DNA of 52,863 nt from Acidobacteriota bacterium (lineage in GTDB: Bacteria; Acidobacteriota; Thermoanaerobaculia; UBA5066): the NCBI GenBank assembly GCA_029781975.1, contig JAKOVQ010000006.1:1-52863 (forward strand), in the 5' to 3' direction. Below are positions 7,590 to 14,619 of this stretch, in pieces. Both the position numbers and the translations under genes were made by a program. The notes beneath the pieces were generated by a model, which was not told where the DNA came from, ran no database searches, and worked only from the letters and a program-made list of their open reading frames with translations. Numbering within the stretch: position 1 is the stretch's first letter; the number at the start of each line of letters is the position of its first letter.

Positions 7590-9443
7590 TCATTCGGGCA
7601 CGTACTCCTTCGCCCACCCCCGCACCTCGCGTCCCGCGAGGACGTGGAAGCGGCGGAGGCGCTGGAGGCGGAGCGAGGAGAGGCTCCCGATCGGGAGGAA
7701 GACGATCCGCTTGCCGAGGCGCGAGGCGAAGCGCTTGAGGGCCGCCCGCGGCGGTTTCTTCGCGGCGTAGACGACGCGCGGCTCGCGGGCGTAGTCGAGG
7801 GCGGCGAGGAGGAGGACCTCCGGCGCGCGGAACGGCCCCTGGTAGTCGGGGTCGGTCCAGACGTCGTACAGGCGCCCCGGCGGGATCGTCATCAGGAATC
7901 CGCCGTAGGTGCAGGAGGAGATGCCGGGGCCGACGAGCTTCTCGCCGAGCGGCGTGGCGTAGAAGGCCATGTCCGACTCCTGGCCGTGCTCCCCCATCCA
8001 GGTCGTCTTCCAGGGATAGCCCTCCTCGTCCTCGTCGAAGATGACGACGACCGAGCCGGCTCCCCCCTTCAGGCGCGCCTCCTCGTAGACCCAGAGGCGT
8101 CCCTCGTGGAGGCGCCGGAGCGTCTCCTTGACGTCGACGCCGTCGAGGAGGCTCGTCGTCATCGGCTGGACGCGGCGGGTCTCGTCGGTGAGGAGACGCA
8201 GCGCCCGTGCGCGGAGGCGGTTGCCAAACCGCTCCACCGCGACGTCCTCCGGCGGGTAGCTGCAGATCCCCTGGTCGAACTTCAGCCTGCGCCAGTCCCC
8301 CTTCCGCTGCTCCTTCGGGCGCTTGCGGACGGGGAGGCGGGAGAGGCGCCGCTCCTTGCCGGGGAAGCGGCGGCGGAAGCGGACGCGGCGCCCCTCGAGG
8401 AGGAGGTCCTCGCCCGAGAGCTTGATCTCGGGGAGGGAATGGGTCCCGTCGGGCCAGGGCCACGCCGCCCCGAGGTCCCAGACGTGCCAGGCGAAGTCGT
8501 CGTCCACGGTGCCGCGCGCGGCGACGACCAGCTCGTAGAAGCCCGGCGTCAGGACCCCCTGGACGAGCGAGAGGCGGCGCGAGAACTGGGCGAGCGCGCG
8601 GAACGCGGTGGGCGGCACCCCCTCCCCCTGGTCGACGCGGTAGCGCTCGGCCGCCGCGAGGAGGAGGCGGTCGATCGACGCGAGGGTGTCGACCTCCGCG
8701 TCGAAGGCGAAGGCGCGCCCGACGGTCCGCGCCCGCTCGTAGTCGGCCGAGACCCACGGCAGCTCGCTCATCACCTCGCCGGTCGACTCGGGGGAGAGGG
8801 CCGCGAGGCGCGCCTCGTCGCGGTGGAGCCGGTCGAGCGGCTCGGCGAGCGGCCCGTCGAGGGCGCCGAGGAGGCCGCGGACGTGCGCGGCGCCGCCGAT
8901 CCAGAGGACGGTCTCCCCTTCCGCCGTCAGCTGGTTCAGGCGCCACGCCATCGCCCGCTCGCGGGCGACGTCGCGCGGGTCCGCGGACGGCGGCCGGCTC
9001 TCGAGGAAGGGGCGGAGGTAGGCCGCAGGGCCGATCCGCGTGAGGGCGTACGGGTCGGGCGCGCGGTCGCGGTGGAGCGGGTACGAGCCGTCGTCGCGGT
9101 CGACCAGGGCGAGGCGGCAGCCGTTCTCGAGCGCGAGCCGGGTCCCCTCCACCATCGCCTCGTGCGGCTCGACGAGGAGGTAGACGGTCTCCTCCCCCTC
9201 GGGGTAGAGGAGGACGGTGAGGAGCGGGAGGCGGAGGACGGCGCGGCGGAACGGCTCCTCGATCGACCGCGGGAGCTCGATCGCCACGGCGGTCGGCCGG
9301 TGGGCGAAGAAGGCGCGCCTCACGAGGAGAGCGAACTCGACCGCCTGGTGGAGGGTGGGGAGGAGGAGGAGCCGCTCGCCGGCGCGGATGACGCCGGTCT
9401 CGGGGTCGGGCGGAGGGAAGAGGGAGGCGGAGGGCGTCGACAC
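7590..9443 (-). CDS. TraB/ChaN-like N-terminal domain protein next to MoxR (617 aa)
   Basis: I do not recognise the full-length family. The first 200 residues resemble the TraB/TIKI/ChaN superfamily: LLLLPTLHQAVEF near the start, an acidic ELPRS after a VAIEL strand, and later GETVLWIGGAAHVRGLLG, which matches the GxxH motif late in that fold. Residues about 370-400 are very basic (RFRRRFPGKERRLSRLPVRK). The C-terminal part (QGICSYPPEDVAVERFGNRL onward) appears conserved in style but has no motif I can name. There are no signal peptide or membrane helices. GTG 9443 is the first plausible start. It lies 71 nt downstream of the MoxR gene on the same strand, so the two probably form an operon and may work as a chaperone-substrate pair. 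Confidence 0.6.
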   Translation of the reverse strand: MSTPSASLFPPPDPETGVIRAGERLLLLPTLHQAVEFALLVRRAFFAHRPTAVAIELPRSIEEPFRRAVLRLPLLTVLLYPEGEETVYLLVEPHEAMVEGTRLALENGCRLALVDRDDGSYPLHRDRAPDPYALTRIGPAAYLRPFLESRPPSADPRDVARERAMAWRLNQLTAEGETVLWIGGAAHVRGLLGALDGPLAEPLDRLHRDEARLAALSPESTGEVMSELPWVSADYERARTVGRAFAFDAEVDTLASIDRLLLAAAERYRVDQGEGVPPTAFRALAQFSRRLSLVQGVLTPGFYELVVAARGTVDDDFAWHVWDLGAAWPWPDGTHSLPEIKLSGEDLLLEGRRVRFRRRFPGKERRLSRLPVRKRPKEQRKGDWRRLKFDQGICSYPPEDVAVERFGNRLRARALRLLTDETRRVQPMTTSLLDGVDVKETLRRLHEGRLWVYEEARLKGGAGSVVVIFDEDEEGYPWKTTWMGEHGQESDMAFYATPLGEKLVGPGISSCTYGGFLMTIPPGRLYDVWTDPDYQGPFRAPEVLLLAALDYAREPRVVYAAKKPPRAALKRFASRLGKRIVFLPIGSLSSLRLQRLRRFHVLAGREVRGWAKEYVPE

Positions 9444-9514
9444 GGGCCGCGCTCAGGCCGGGCCGGTCCGCCGCGGCGTTCCCCCCGCGGGTGGAGACAC
9501 CGGCCGCCTCTCCC

Positions 9515-10390
9515 CTAGATTCCCCGCGGGCCCCGCGGGCGGGTGGCCGCCTCGTCGGCGACGTAGCGGAGGGCGTCGTCGCCGAGGACGGCCCGGACGG
9601 ACTCCAGGAGCCGCGCCCCGGGCTTTCCCCCGTCGCCCCCCGAGCGGGCGCCCCAGGCGAGCCGCTTCAGGGCGTAGCGCGCCACGTTGATGCCGTCCCT
9701 CACGCTGTACGGCTCGTCCGCCTCGTGGGCGCGGCGGAGGAACGCCGTCACCCAGCGGACGAGCTCCTCGGGGGCGAAGGGGAGGTTCCCCGCGAGGATC
9801 GCCCGCTCCTCCTCCTCCTCGGGGAAGTCGACGAGGATCGTCGGCGTCAGGCGCGAGTGGATGTAGTCGGGGAGCTCGAAGGTGGAGGCGTCGTCGTTCA
9901 TGGTGGTGACGAAGCGGAATTCGGGGTGCGCCTTCACCTTCACGCCGGCGACGATCGACTCCACCGTCCGCCGCACGTCGAGGAGCGGGGCGAGCGACGC
10001 CCACGACTTCTCGCTCATCCGGTTCCCCTCGTCGAGGACGGCGACGCCCCCCTTCACCATGGCGCTGACGACCCCCGAGGCCACGTAGCGGATCCGCCCC
10101 TGCTCGGCGATGACGGGGGTGATGAGGAGGTCCTCGGGGCGGGTGTCGACCGTCGCCTGGAAGACGTAGACCGGCCGCCCGAGCCGCTTCGCGGCCGCGT
10201 AGGCGAGCGTCGTCTTGCCGACGCCCGGCTTGCCGACGAGGCGCGGGTGGAGCGGCTGGTCGGCCGGGTCGACCACCAGCCACGCGGCGAGGAGCTGGTC
10301 GAGGAGCTCCTCGCGCCCCGTCCACTCCAGCGGGAACTCGTCGGGGTGGGCGAGCGCGACCTCGACGCCCTCGATCTTCACGGTCTCCAT
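9515..10390 (-). CDS. MoxR-family AAA+ ATPase (291 aa)
   Basis: Walker A GKPGVGKT (residues 53-60), Walker B GVAVLDEGNR (115-124) and a sensor-1 region FRFVTTMND (158-166) identify a MoxR-type AAA+ ATPase. These proteins usually act as chaperones that remodel or activate partner proteins, often with a von Willebrand A protein. No VWA gene is adjacent here; the downstream neighbour is instead the TraB/ChaN-like protein. The start ATG 10390 lacks a Shine-Dalgarno and has TACAAT seven nt upstream, as expected for a leaderless transcript. The length is normal for the family's ATPase core. Confidence 0.85.
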   Translation of the reverse strand: METVKIEGVEVALAHPDEFPLEWTGREELLDQLLAAWLVVDPADQPLHPRLVGKPGVGKTTLAYAAAKRLGRPVYVFQATVDTRPEDLLITPVIAEQGRIRYVASGVVSAMVKGGVAVLDEGNRMSEKSWASLAPLLDVRRTVESIVAGVKVKAHPEFRFVTTMNDDASTFELPDYIHSRLTPTILVDFPEEEEERAILAGNLPFAPEELVRWVTAFLRRAHEADEPYSVRDGINVARYALKRLAWGARSGGDGGKPGARLLESVRAVLGDDALRYVADEAATRPRGPRGI

Positions 10391-10397
10391 CGCCCGG

Positions 10398-10403
10398 ATT
10401 GTA
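10398..10403 (-). promoter_or_regulatory. Candidate -10 element (TACAAT) for leaderless moxR transcript
   Basis: TACAAT on the minus strand ends seven nt before ATG 10390. Normal sigma-70 spacing would put +1 at or next to the A of the start codon. No clear -35 is visible. Confidence 0.55.
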
Positions 10404-10431
10404 GGCGCGCCCGTTCCCCTCCCTCCGGCGC

Positions 10432-10437
10432 TACGCT
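10432..10437 (+). promoter_or_regulatory. Candidate -10 element (TACGCT) for leaderless acylase transcript
   Basis: TACGCT ends seven nt before ATG 10445, with no Shine-Dalgarno in between. It is divergent from the moxR element 28 bp away. Confidence 0.5.
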
Positions 10438-10444
10438 TGGCGGG

Positions 10445-12817
10445 ATGCGCCGCCCCGTCCGCCTCCTCGCGGTCCCGCTCGTCCTCGTCCTCCTGGTCGC
10501 CGCTCTCGGCGAGGGGCTCGTCCTCTGGAACCTCCCGTCGCGCGGCGCCTCCCGGCTCCCCGGCCTCTCCGCCCCGGTGAAGGCGACGTTCGACGAGAGG
10601 GGCGTCGCGACGGTCGAGGCCGCGAGCGCCGAGGACGCCATCCGCGCGCAGGGCTTCCTGACGGCGCGCGAGCGGATGTTCCAGCTGGAGCTCCTCCGGC
10701 GGACGGCGCGGGGAGAGCTCGCCGAGCTCTTCGGGCCGGCCGCCCTCCCGCTCGACCGGAGGCACCGGACCTACGGCTTCGGCCGGGTGGCCGACGCGGC
10801 GGTCCCGCTCCTCCCAGCGCGCGAGCGGGCCGACCTCGAGGCCCTCTCCGCCGGGATCAACGCCTTCCTCCTCGAGAGGCGCGGCCGGCTCGGCCTGGAG
10901 TTCACCCTCCTCCGGACCGCTCCCGAGCCGTGGCGCCCGGGCGACTCCCTCGCCGTCCTCCTCCTGATGTACGAGCAGCTGACGTCGACGTGGGAGAGCG
11001 AGCGGGACGCCGCGCGGCTGGCCGGGCTCCCGGAGAGCCTCCGCGCCTTCCTCCTCCCGCGCGCGACGCGCGACGACGTGACGCTCGTCCCCGACTCCGG
11101 GCCGCCGCCCGTCCCCGCGCTTCCCGACCTCGCGGGGTGGCGGCCGTCGCCGGCCGGGCCGTGGCGACGGGGGAAGGCGGAAGCGGGCGCGAGCCTCGTC
11201 CCCTGGACGGACGACGCCCCGCGCGTTGCGAGCACCAGCGGCTCCGACAGCGACGACGGCGACGACGATCGTTCCGAGGTCCTCGGGTCGAACGCGTTCG
11301 CCGTCGCGGGGGCGCTCTCGGCGAGCGGCAAGCCGCTCCTGGCGAGCGACCCGCACCTCGGCCTCGAGATGCCGGGGATCTGGCTCCCGATGCGGTTCCG
11401 GGTCGCCGGGCGGCTGGCGGAGGGGGTCACGCTCCCGGGGATCCCGGCCCTCGTCATCGGACGGACGGAGGAGCTCGCCTGGGGGCTGACGAACCTGATG
11501 GCCGACGTCCAGGACCTCTACGCCGAGACCTTCCGCGACGGCAAGGTCGTCCGCGGCGGCGCCCTCGAGGAGGTCGGGACGCGCGTCGAGGCGATCCCGG
11601 TCCGCGGGCGTGCGCCGTTCCGGCTCACGGTCCGGACGACCTCGCGCGGCCCCCTCGTCGACGGGAACCTCGCCCTCGCCTGGACGGCCCTCGACCCGCG
11701 GAACCTCCGCCTCCCCACCGGAGACCTCCTCCGGGCCCGCAGCGCCGACGCCGCCCTCGCCGTCTTCGACGAGTTCACCGGCCCGCCCCAGAACGTCGTC
11801 TGGGCGTCCGCATCGGGCTCGATCGGGTGGCGGCCCGCGGGGCTCCTCCCGGTCCGCCGCCCCGGCACCGACGGGAGCGTCCCCTACGACGGGTCCGACC
11901 CGGCGAACGGCTGGAGCGGGCTCGTCCCGTCCTCCGAGCTCCCGCGCGTGGTCGACCCCCCGTCGGGGATCGTCGTCACCGCGAACCAGCGGGTCTTCGG
12001 GACGTCGTACCCGCGCGTCGTCGCTACCGACTGGGGGAGCCCGACGCGCGCCCGGCGGATCCGCGACCTCCTCGAGGCGGCACGGCGGGCGGAAAGGAAG
12101 CTCGGGCGGGACGACCTGGAGGCGATCCAGCTCGACGTCGTCTCCGAGCCGCTCCGCCTCTTCGCCCTCCCCTTCCGGCCGTTCCTGCCGGCCGACGTGG
12201 CGTCGGCCCTCGCCGCGTGGGACGGCGGCGCCGACGCGGCGAGCTCCTCGTTCCTCGTCGCCCGGACGCTCCGGAAGAACCTCCGGAAGGCCGCGGCGGA
12301 GGCCTGGGGGGTCGTCCCTCCGCGGCACCTCCTCGACGAGGAGAGCTGGAACGACCTCGTGGCCGCCGACGGCGCGGCGTGGGAGAGGGCCGGGCTCGGG
12401 CGGAAGGACGAGCTCCTCGCGCGCGTGGCGCGGACGACGATCGAGGAGCTCTCCGTCCGCTGGGGCCGCGACCGCTCCCGCTGGCGCTGGGGCGCGGCGA
12501 ACCGGCTCGCGGTCCGTCACCCCCTCGGGAGGGTCCGGGGGCTCGGCTGGCTCTTCGACCCGCCGACGCCCGAGCAGTCCGGCGCGCCGCAGGTGGTCCG
12601 CGCGTCGTCGCCGTCGTACGGCCAGTCGATGCGTCTCGTCGTCGACTGGGGGAAGCCCGCGGCGGCGACGCTCGTCGTCCCCTTCGGGGTCTCGGGCCAC
12701 GTCGGGTCGCGGAACCGGCTCGACCAGCTCCCGTTCTGGCTCGCGGGCGATCCGTCCGGGAAGGCCACCTCCCTCTCGCGTCCCGCGAGGGGAGACGTCG
12801 TCACGCTGGCTCCCTGA
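10445..12817 (+). CDS. Penicillin acylase family Ntn-hydrolase (790 aa)
   Basis: Exported N-terminal-nucleophile amidohydrolase of the penicillin G/AHL acylase family. Residues 5-27 form a signal or anchor sequence. The alpha-chain region has the conserved AQGFLTARERMFQLELLRR motif, and the linker is unusually acidic (SDSDDGDDD). The autocleavage site falls at GSNAFAV with Ser282 as the expected nucleophile and first residue of the beta chain, followed by LLASDPHLGLEMPG. VTANQRVFG supplies the expected catalytic Asn region. Length is typical. The natural substrate could be an acyl-homoserine lactone, a beta-lactam or another N-acyl amide; the sequence does not decide. The gene appears monocistronic, with a GC hairpin just beyond its stop. 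Confidence 0.85.
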   Translation: MRRPVRLLAVPLVLVLLVAALGEGLVLWNLPSRGASRLPGLSAPVKATFDERGVATVEAASAEDAIRAQGFLTARERMFQLELLRRTARGELAELFGPAALPLDRRHRTYGFGRVADAAVPLLPARERADLEALSAGINAFLLERRGRLGLEFTLLRTAPEPWRPGDSLAVLLLMYEQLTSTWESERDAARLAGLPESLRAFLLPRATRDDVTLVPDSGPPPVPALPDLAGWRPSPAGPWRRGKAEAGASLVPWTDDAPRVASTSGSDSDDGDDDRSEVLGSNAFAVAGALSASGKPLLASDPHLGLEMPGIWLPMRFRVAGRLAEGVTLPGIPALVIGRTEELAWGLTNLMADVQDLYAETFRDGKVVRGGALEEVGTRVEAIPVRGRAPFRLTVRTTSRGPLVDGNLALAWTALDPRNLRLPTGDLLRARSADAALAVFDEFTGPPQNVVWASASGSIGWRPAGLLPVRRPGTDGSVPYDGSDPANGWSGLVPSSELPRVVDPPSGIVVTANQRVFGTSYPRVVATDWGSPTRARRIRDLLEAARRAERKLGRDDLEAIQLDVVSEPLRLFALPFRPFLPADVASALAAWDGGADAASSSFLVARTLRKNLRKAAAEAWGVVPPRHLLDEESWNDLVAADGAAWERAGLGRKDELLARVARTTIEELSVRWGRDRSRWRWGAANRLAVRHPLGRVRGLGWLFDPPTPEQSGAPQVVRASSPSYGQSMRLVVDWGKPAAATLVVPFGVSGHVGSRNRLDQLPFWLAGDPSGKATSLSRPARGDVVTLAP

Positions 12818-12820
12818 CGG

Positions 12821-12837
12821 GCCTCGTCGCGCGAGGC
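12821..12837. terminator. Candidate GC hairpin between convergent genes
   Basis: GCCTCG (12821-12826) and CGAGGC (12832-12837) form a perfect 6-bp stem with a TCGCG loop, placed between the convergent stops at 12817 and 12845. No U-tract follows on either strand, so termination by this hairpin alone is uncertain. Confidence 0.35.
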
Positions 12838-12844
12838 GCCGGCC

Positions 12845-13174
12845 TCAGCCGAGGAACGCCGCGAGAGCCTGCGGCTGGAACCCGACGAGGAGGCGGCGCC
12901 CCGACCTCAGGATCGGCGCGCGGAACCCGCCGGTCGGCCCCCGGAGTTCGTCGGGGGTCGCGTCGCGGGCAGCGAGCGTACGGGAGCTCTTCCCCTTCGC
13001 GACGACCACCTCGTCGACGGAGGCGAGGAGCGTCCGGACCTCCTCCTCGGTCAGCGGCGCCGACCGGGCCTGGCGCGTCTCGACGACCTCGGTCTTCTCG
13101 CTCTGCAGCACCTCACGGGTGCGCTGGCAGCTGGTTCAGCCCTTCCGTTCGTAGAAGAGGTCGATGGTGGCCAT
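12845..13174 (-). CDS. ArsC-family selenoprotein with in-frame UGA (UxxC active site)
   Basis: Small thioredoxin-fold redox protein of the ArsC/Spx-like family, 109 residues. ATG 13174 has an excellent Shine-Dalgarno (GGGAGGAG, 6 nt away). The frame reads MATIDLFYERKG, then TGA (13138-13136), then TSCQRTREVLQ and on without interruption to 12845. Read as selenocysteine, the TGA gives U13-T-S-C16, exactly where this fold has its CxxC redox motif. Downstream motifs agree with the family: VVVAKGK, then the GPTGGFRAPILR segment holding the cis-Pro, and LLVGF. A hairpin follows the UGA with the loop 18 nt away. It lies 29 nt after the M20 peptidase gene, last in the operon. Translation from an ATG after the TGA would lose the redox motif. 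Confidence 0.85.
13103..13138 (-). promoter_or_regulatory. Candidate bacterial SECIS hairpin
   Basis: Immediately after UGA 13138-13136 the mRNA can pair GCACC (13122-13118) with GGUGC (13112-13108) around a CGUGA loop. The stem is extended by CA/UG and CUG/CAG with two small 5'-side bulges. The loop begins 18 nt after the UGA and has G in its second position, within the published consensus for bacterial SECIS elements (loop 16-37 nt downstream, G in the first two loop positions). Confidence 0.7.
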
Positions 13175-13203
13175 CCGGCTCTCCTCCCGTGCGGGGCGCG
13201 CCG

Positions 13204-14619
13204 TCACGGCGCCGTGGCGAACTCGCGGACGATCGCCTTCATCCGCTCGACGCCGTCGACGAAGTAGACGACGTTGATCCGCTCGTTGACGTTGTGGATC
13301 TTCCAGGCGTCGGTGAAGTTCACGTTGAAGGTCGAGAGGCCGTAGCAGCGGTAGCCGCGCGCCCTGAGGACCTGGCAGTTCGTGTACGCGCCCGTCAGGA
13401 CGTAGATCCCCACCTCGGCCCCCTCCGGGTCGAGCCCCAGGACGGTGGCGACGGCGTCCCAGGCCCTTCCCGTCCGCGGTGTCGCCACGCTGTCGGACGT
13501 GAGGTACCGGAGCCGGAGCGTCACGTGGCGGGCGGCCGCCCACTGCTGCATCTCCCTCCAGCGGGGCGCGACGGGGCTGCCGGGAAGGAGCGTCGCGACG
13601 ACCTCCATCCGGTCGCCGTCGGGGCTCTTCTGGACGTCTCCCGTGTAGTACATGTCGCGCAGGAGCGCGCGGTAGACCTCCGGGATCCCCTCGTTGAAAC
13701 GACCCGCGGCTATGGCCTTCCTCGCGTCGATCATCTGCCGCCCCCAGACGTCCGACCGGGAGGGGCCGATGAACGCCAGGAAGTCCTCGATCTCGGGCGT
13801 CACGTGGTACGGGTAGCCCGGCATCCGCTCCTCGAGCGACCTGGCGAACGCCTTCAGGTCGGCGGGCTTGCCGTAGCCGTACGCGGAGACGATCCCCTTC
13901 TGCAGGACCTCGACGCCGAACCGGGCGATGTGGTCGGTCACCACCTCGTTCACGCCCCCCTCGTTGAAGACGTCGGTGACCCCGGCGAGGAGATCCGGGC
14001 GATGCTGGAGGATCCAGCCGATCCCGATCGACGGGTCGAACGTCTCCTCCCCCGTCTCGGCCACGAAGACCACGTCGTGGGCGGGGACGATCCCGTCCCT
14101 CTTCAGCTGGGCCATCGCGAGGAAGTGGGCGATGCCGAGGTCCTTCATGTCGAGGGCGCCGCGGCCGACGAGGTAGAAATAGGACTCGCCCGTCCCCATC
14201 TCCGCCGCGAAGGGAGGCTTCTGCCACTTGGCCACGTCGCCGGGAGAGACCACGTCCATGTGGTGGAGGAGGAGGAGCGCTCCCTCCCGGCTCCGGCCGG
14301 CGAGCCGGGCGACGACGATGCGCCGCTCCGGGTCGTCGCCGACGACCTCGTACGGGATCCCCTCGCAGCCGAGGAGGCGGGTCCAGAACGCCACCGCTTC
14401 CGTCGTCCGGCCCGGGGGGTTCGTGGTATCGATCCTGAGGTACTCGCGAAGGAGGCCCACCGCCTCCGTCTCGAGAGCCGCCTTGACGTCGAGGTCCCGG
14501 ACCTGGACGGCGCCCCTGAAGCGGACGACGAGCCGGGGGGCCGCGACGAGGGCGGCCGCGATCAACGTCGCGCCTCCGTAGAGGGCGAGGCGGCGCCTCG
14601 TGTTCCGGGAGAGGCTCAC
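13204..14619 (-). CDS. M20-family metallopeptidase (471 aa)
   Basis: Zinc-dependent exopeptidase or amidohydrolase of the M20/ArgE/carboxypeptidase G2 type. An N-terminal hydrophobic segment (residues 11-32) suggests export or membrane anchoring. Metal and catalytic residues are visible: LLLHHMDVVSPGD (His120, Asp122), GRGALDMKD (bridging Asp157), ETGEET (catalytic Glu191, metal Glu192) and a late His in WKIHNVNER. The GTG start (14619-14617) overlaps the TGA of the upstream membrane protein gene as GTGA, so it is translationally coupled. Periplasmic peptide or acyl-amino-acid hydrolysis is likely; the substrate is not evident. Confidence 0.85.
   Translation of the reverse strand: MSLSRNTRRRLALYGGATLIAAALVAAPRLVVRFRGAVQVRDLDVKAALETEAVGLLREYLRIDTTNPPGRTTEAVAFWTRLLGCEGIPYEVVGDDPERRIVVARLAGRSREGALLLLHHMDVVSPGDVAKWQKPPFAAEMGTGESYFYLVGRGALDMKDLGIAHFLAMAQLKRDGIVPAHDVVFVAETGEETFDPSIGIGWILQHRPDLLAGVTDVFNEGGVNEVVTDHIARFGVEVLQKGIVSAYGYGKPADLKAFARSLEERMPGYPYHVTPEIEDFLAFIGPSRSDVWGRQMIDARKAIAAGRFNEGIPEVYRALLRDMYYTGDVQKSPDGDRMEVVATLLPGSPVAPRWREMQQWAAARHVTLRLRYLTSDSVATPRTGRAWDAVATVLGLDPEGAEVGIYVLTGAYTNCQVLRARGYRCYGLSTFNVNFTDAWKIHNVNERINVVYFVDGVERMKAIVREFATAP

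Noticed and set aside
6427-7770. Long plus-strand ORF of 447 codons
   Set aside because: It is a shadow of the leftward methyltransferase and TraB/ChaN-like genes, with an Arg/Pro/Glu-rich sequence and no motif. High G+C suppresses stop codons in all frames.
10445-12817. Reading the acylase strictly as penicillin G acylase
   Set aside because: The family motifs are clear but substrate pocket residues cannot be judged here; AHL or other amide substrates are equally possible.
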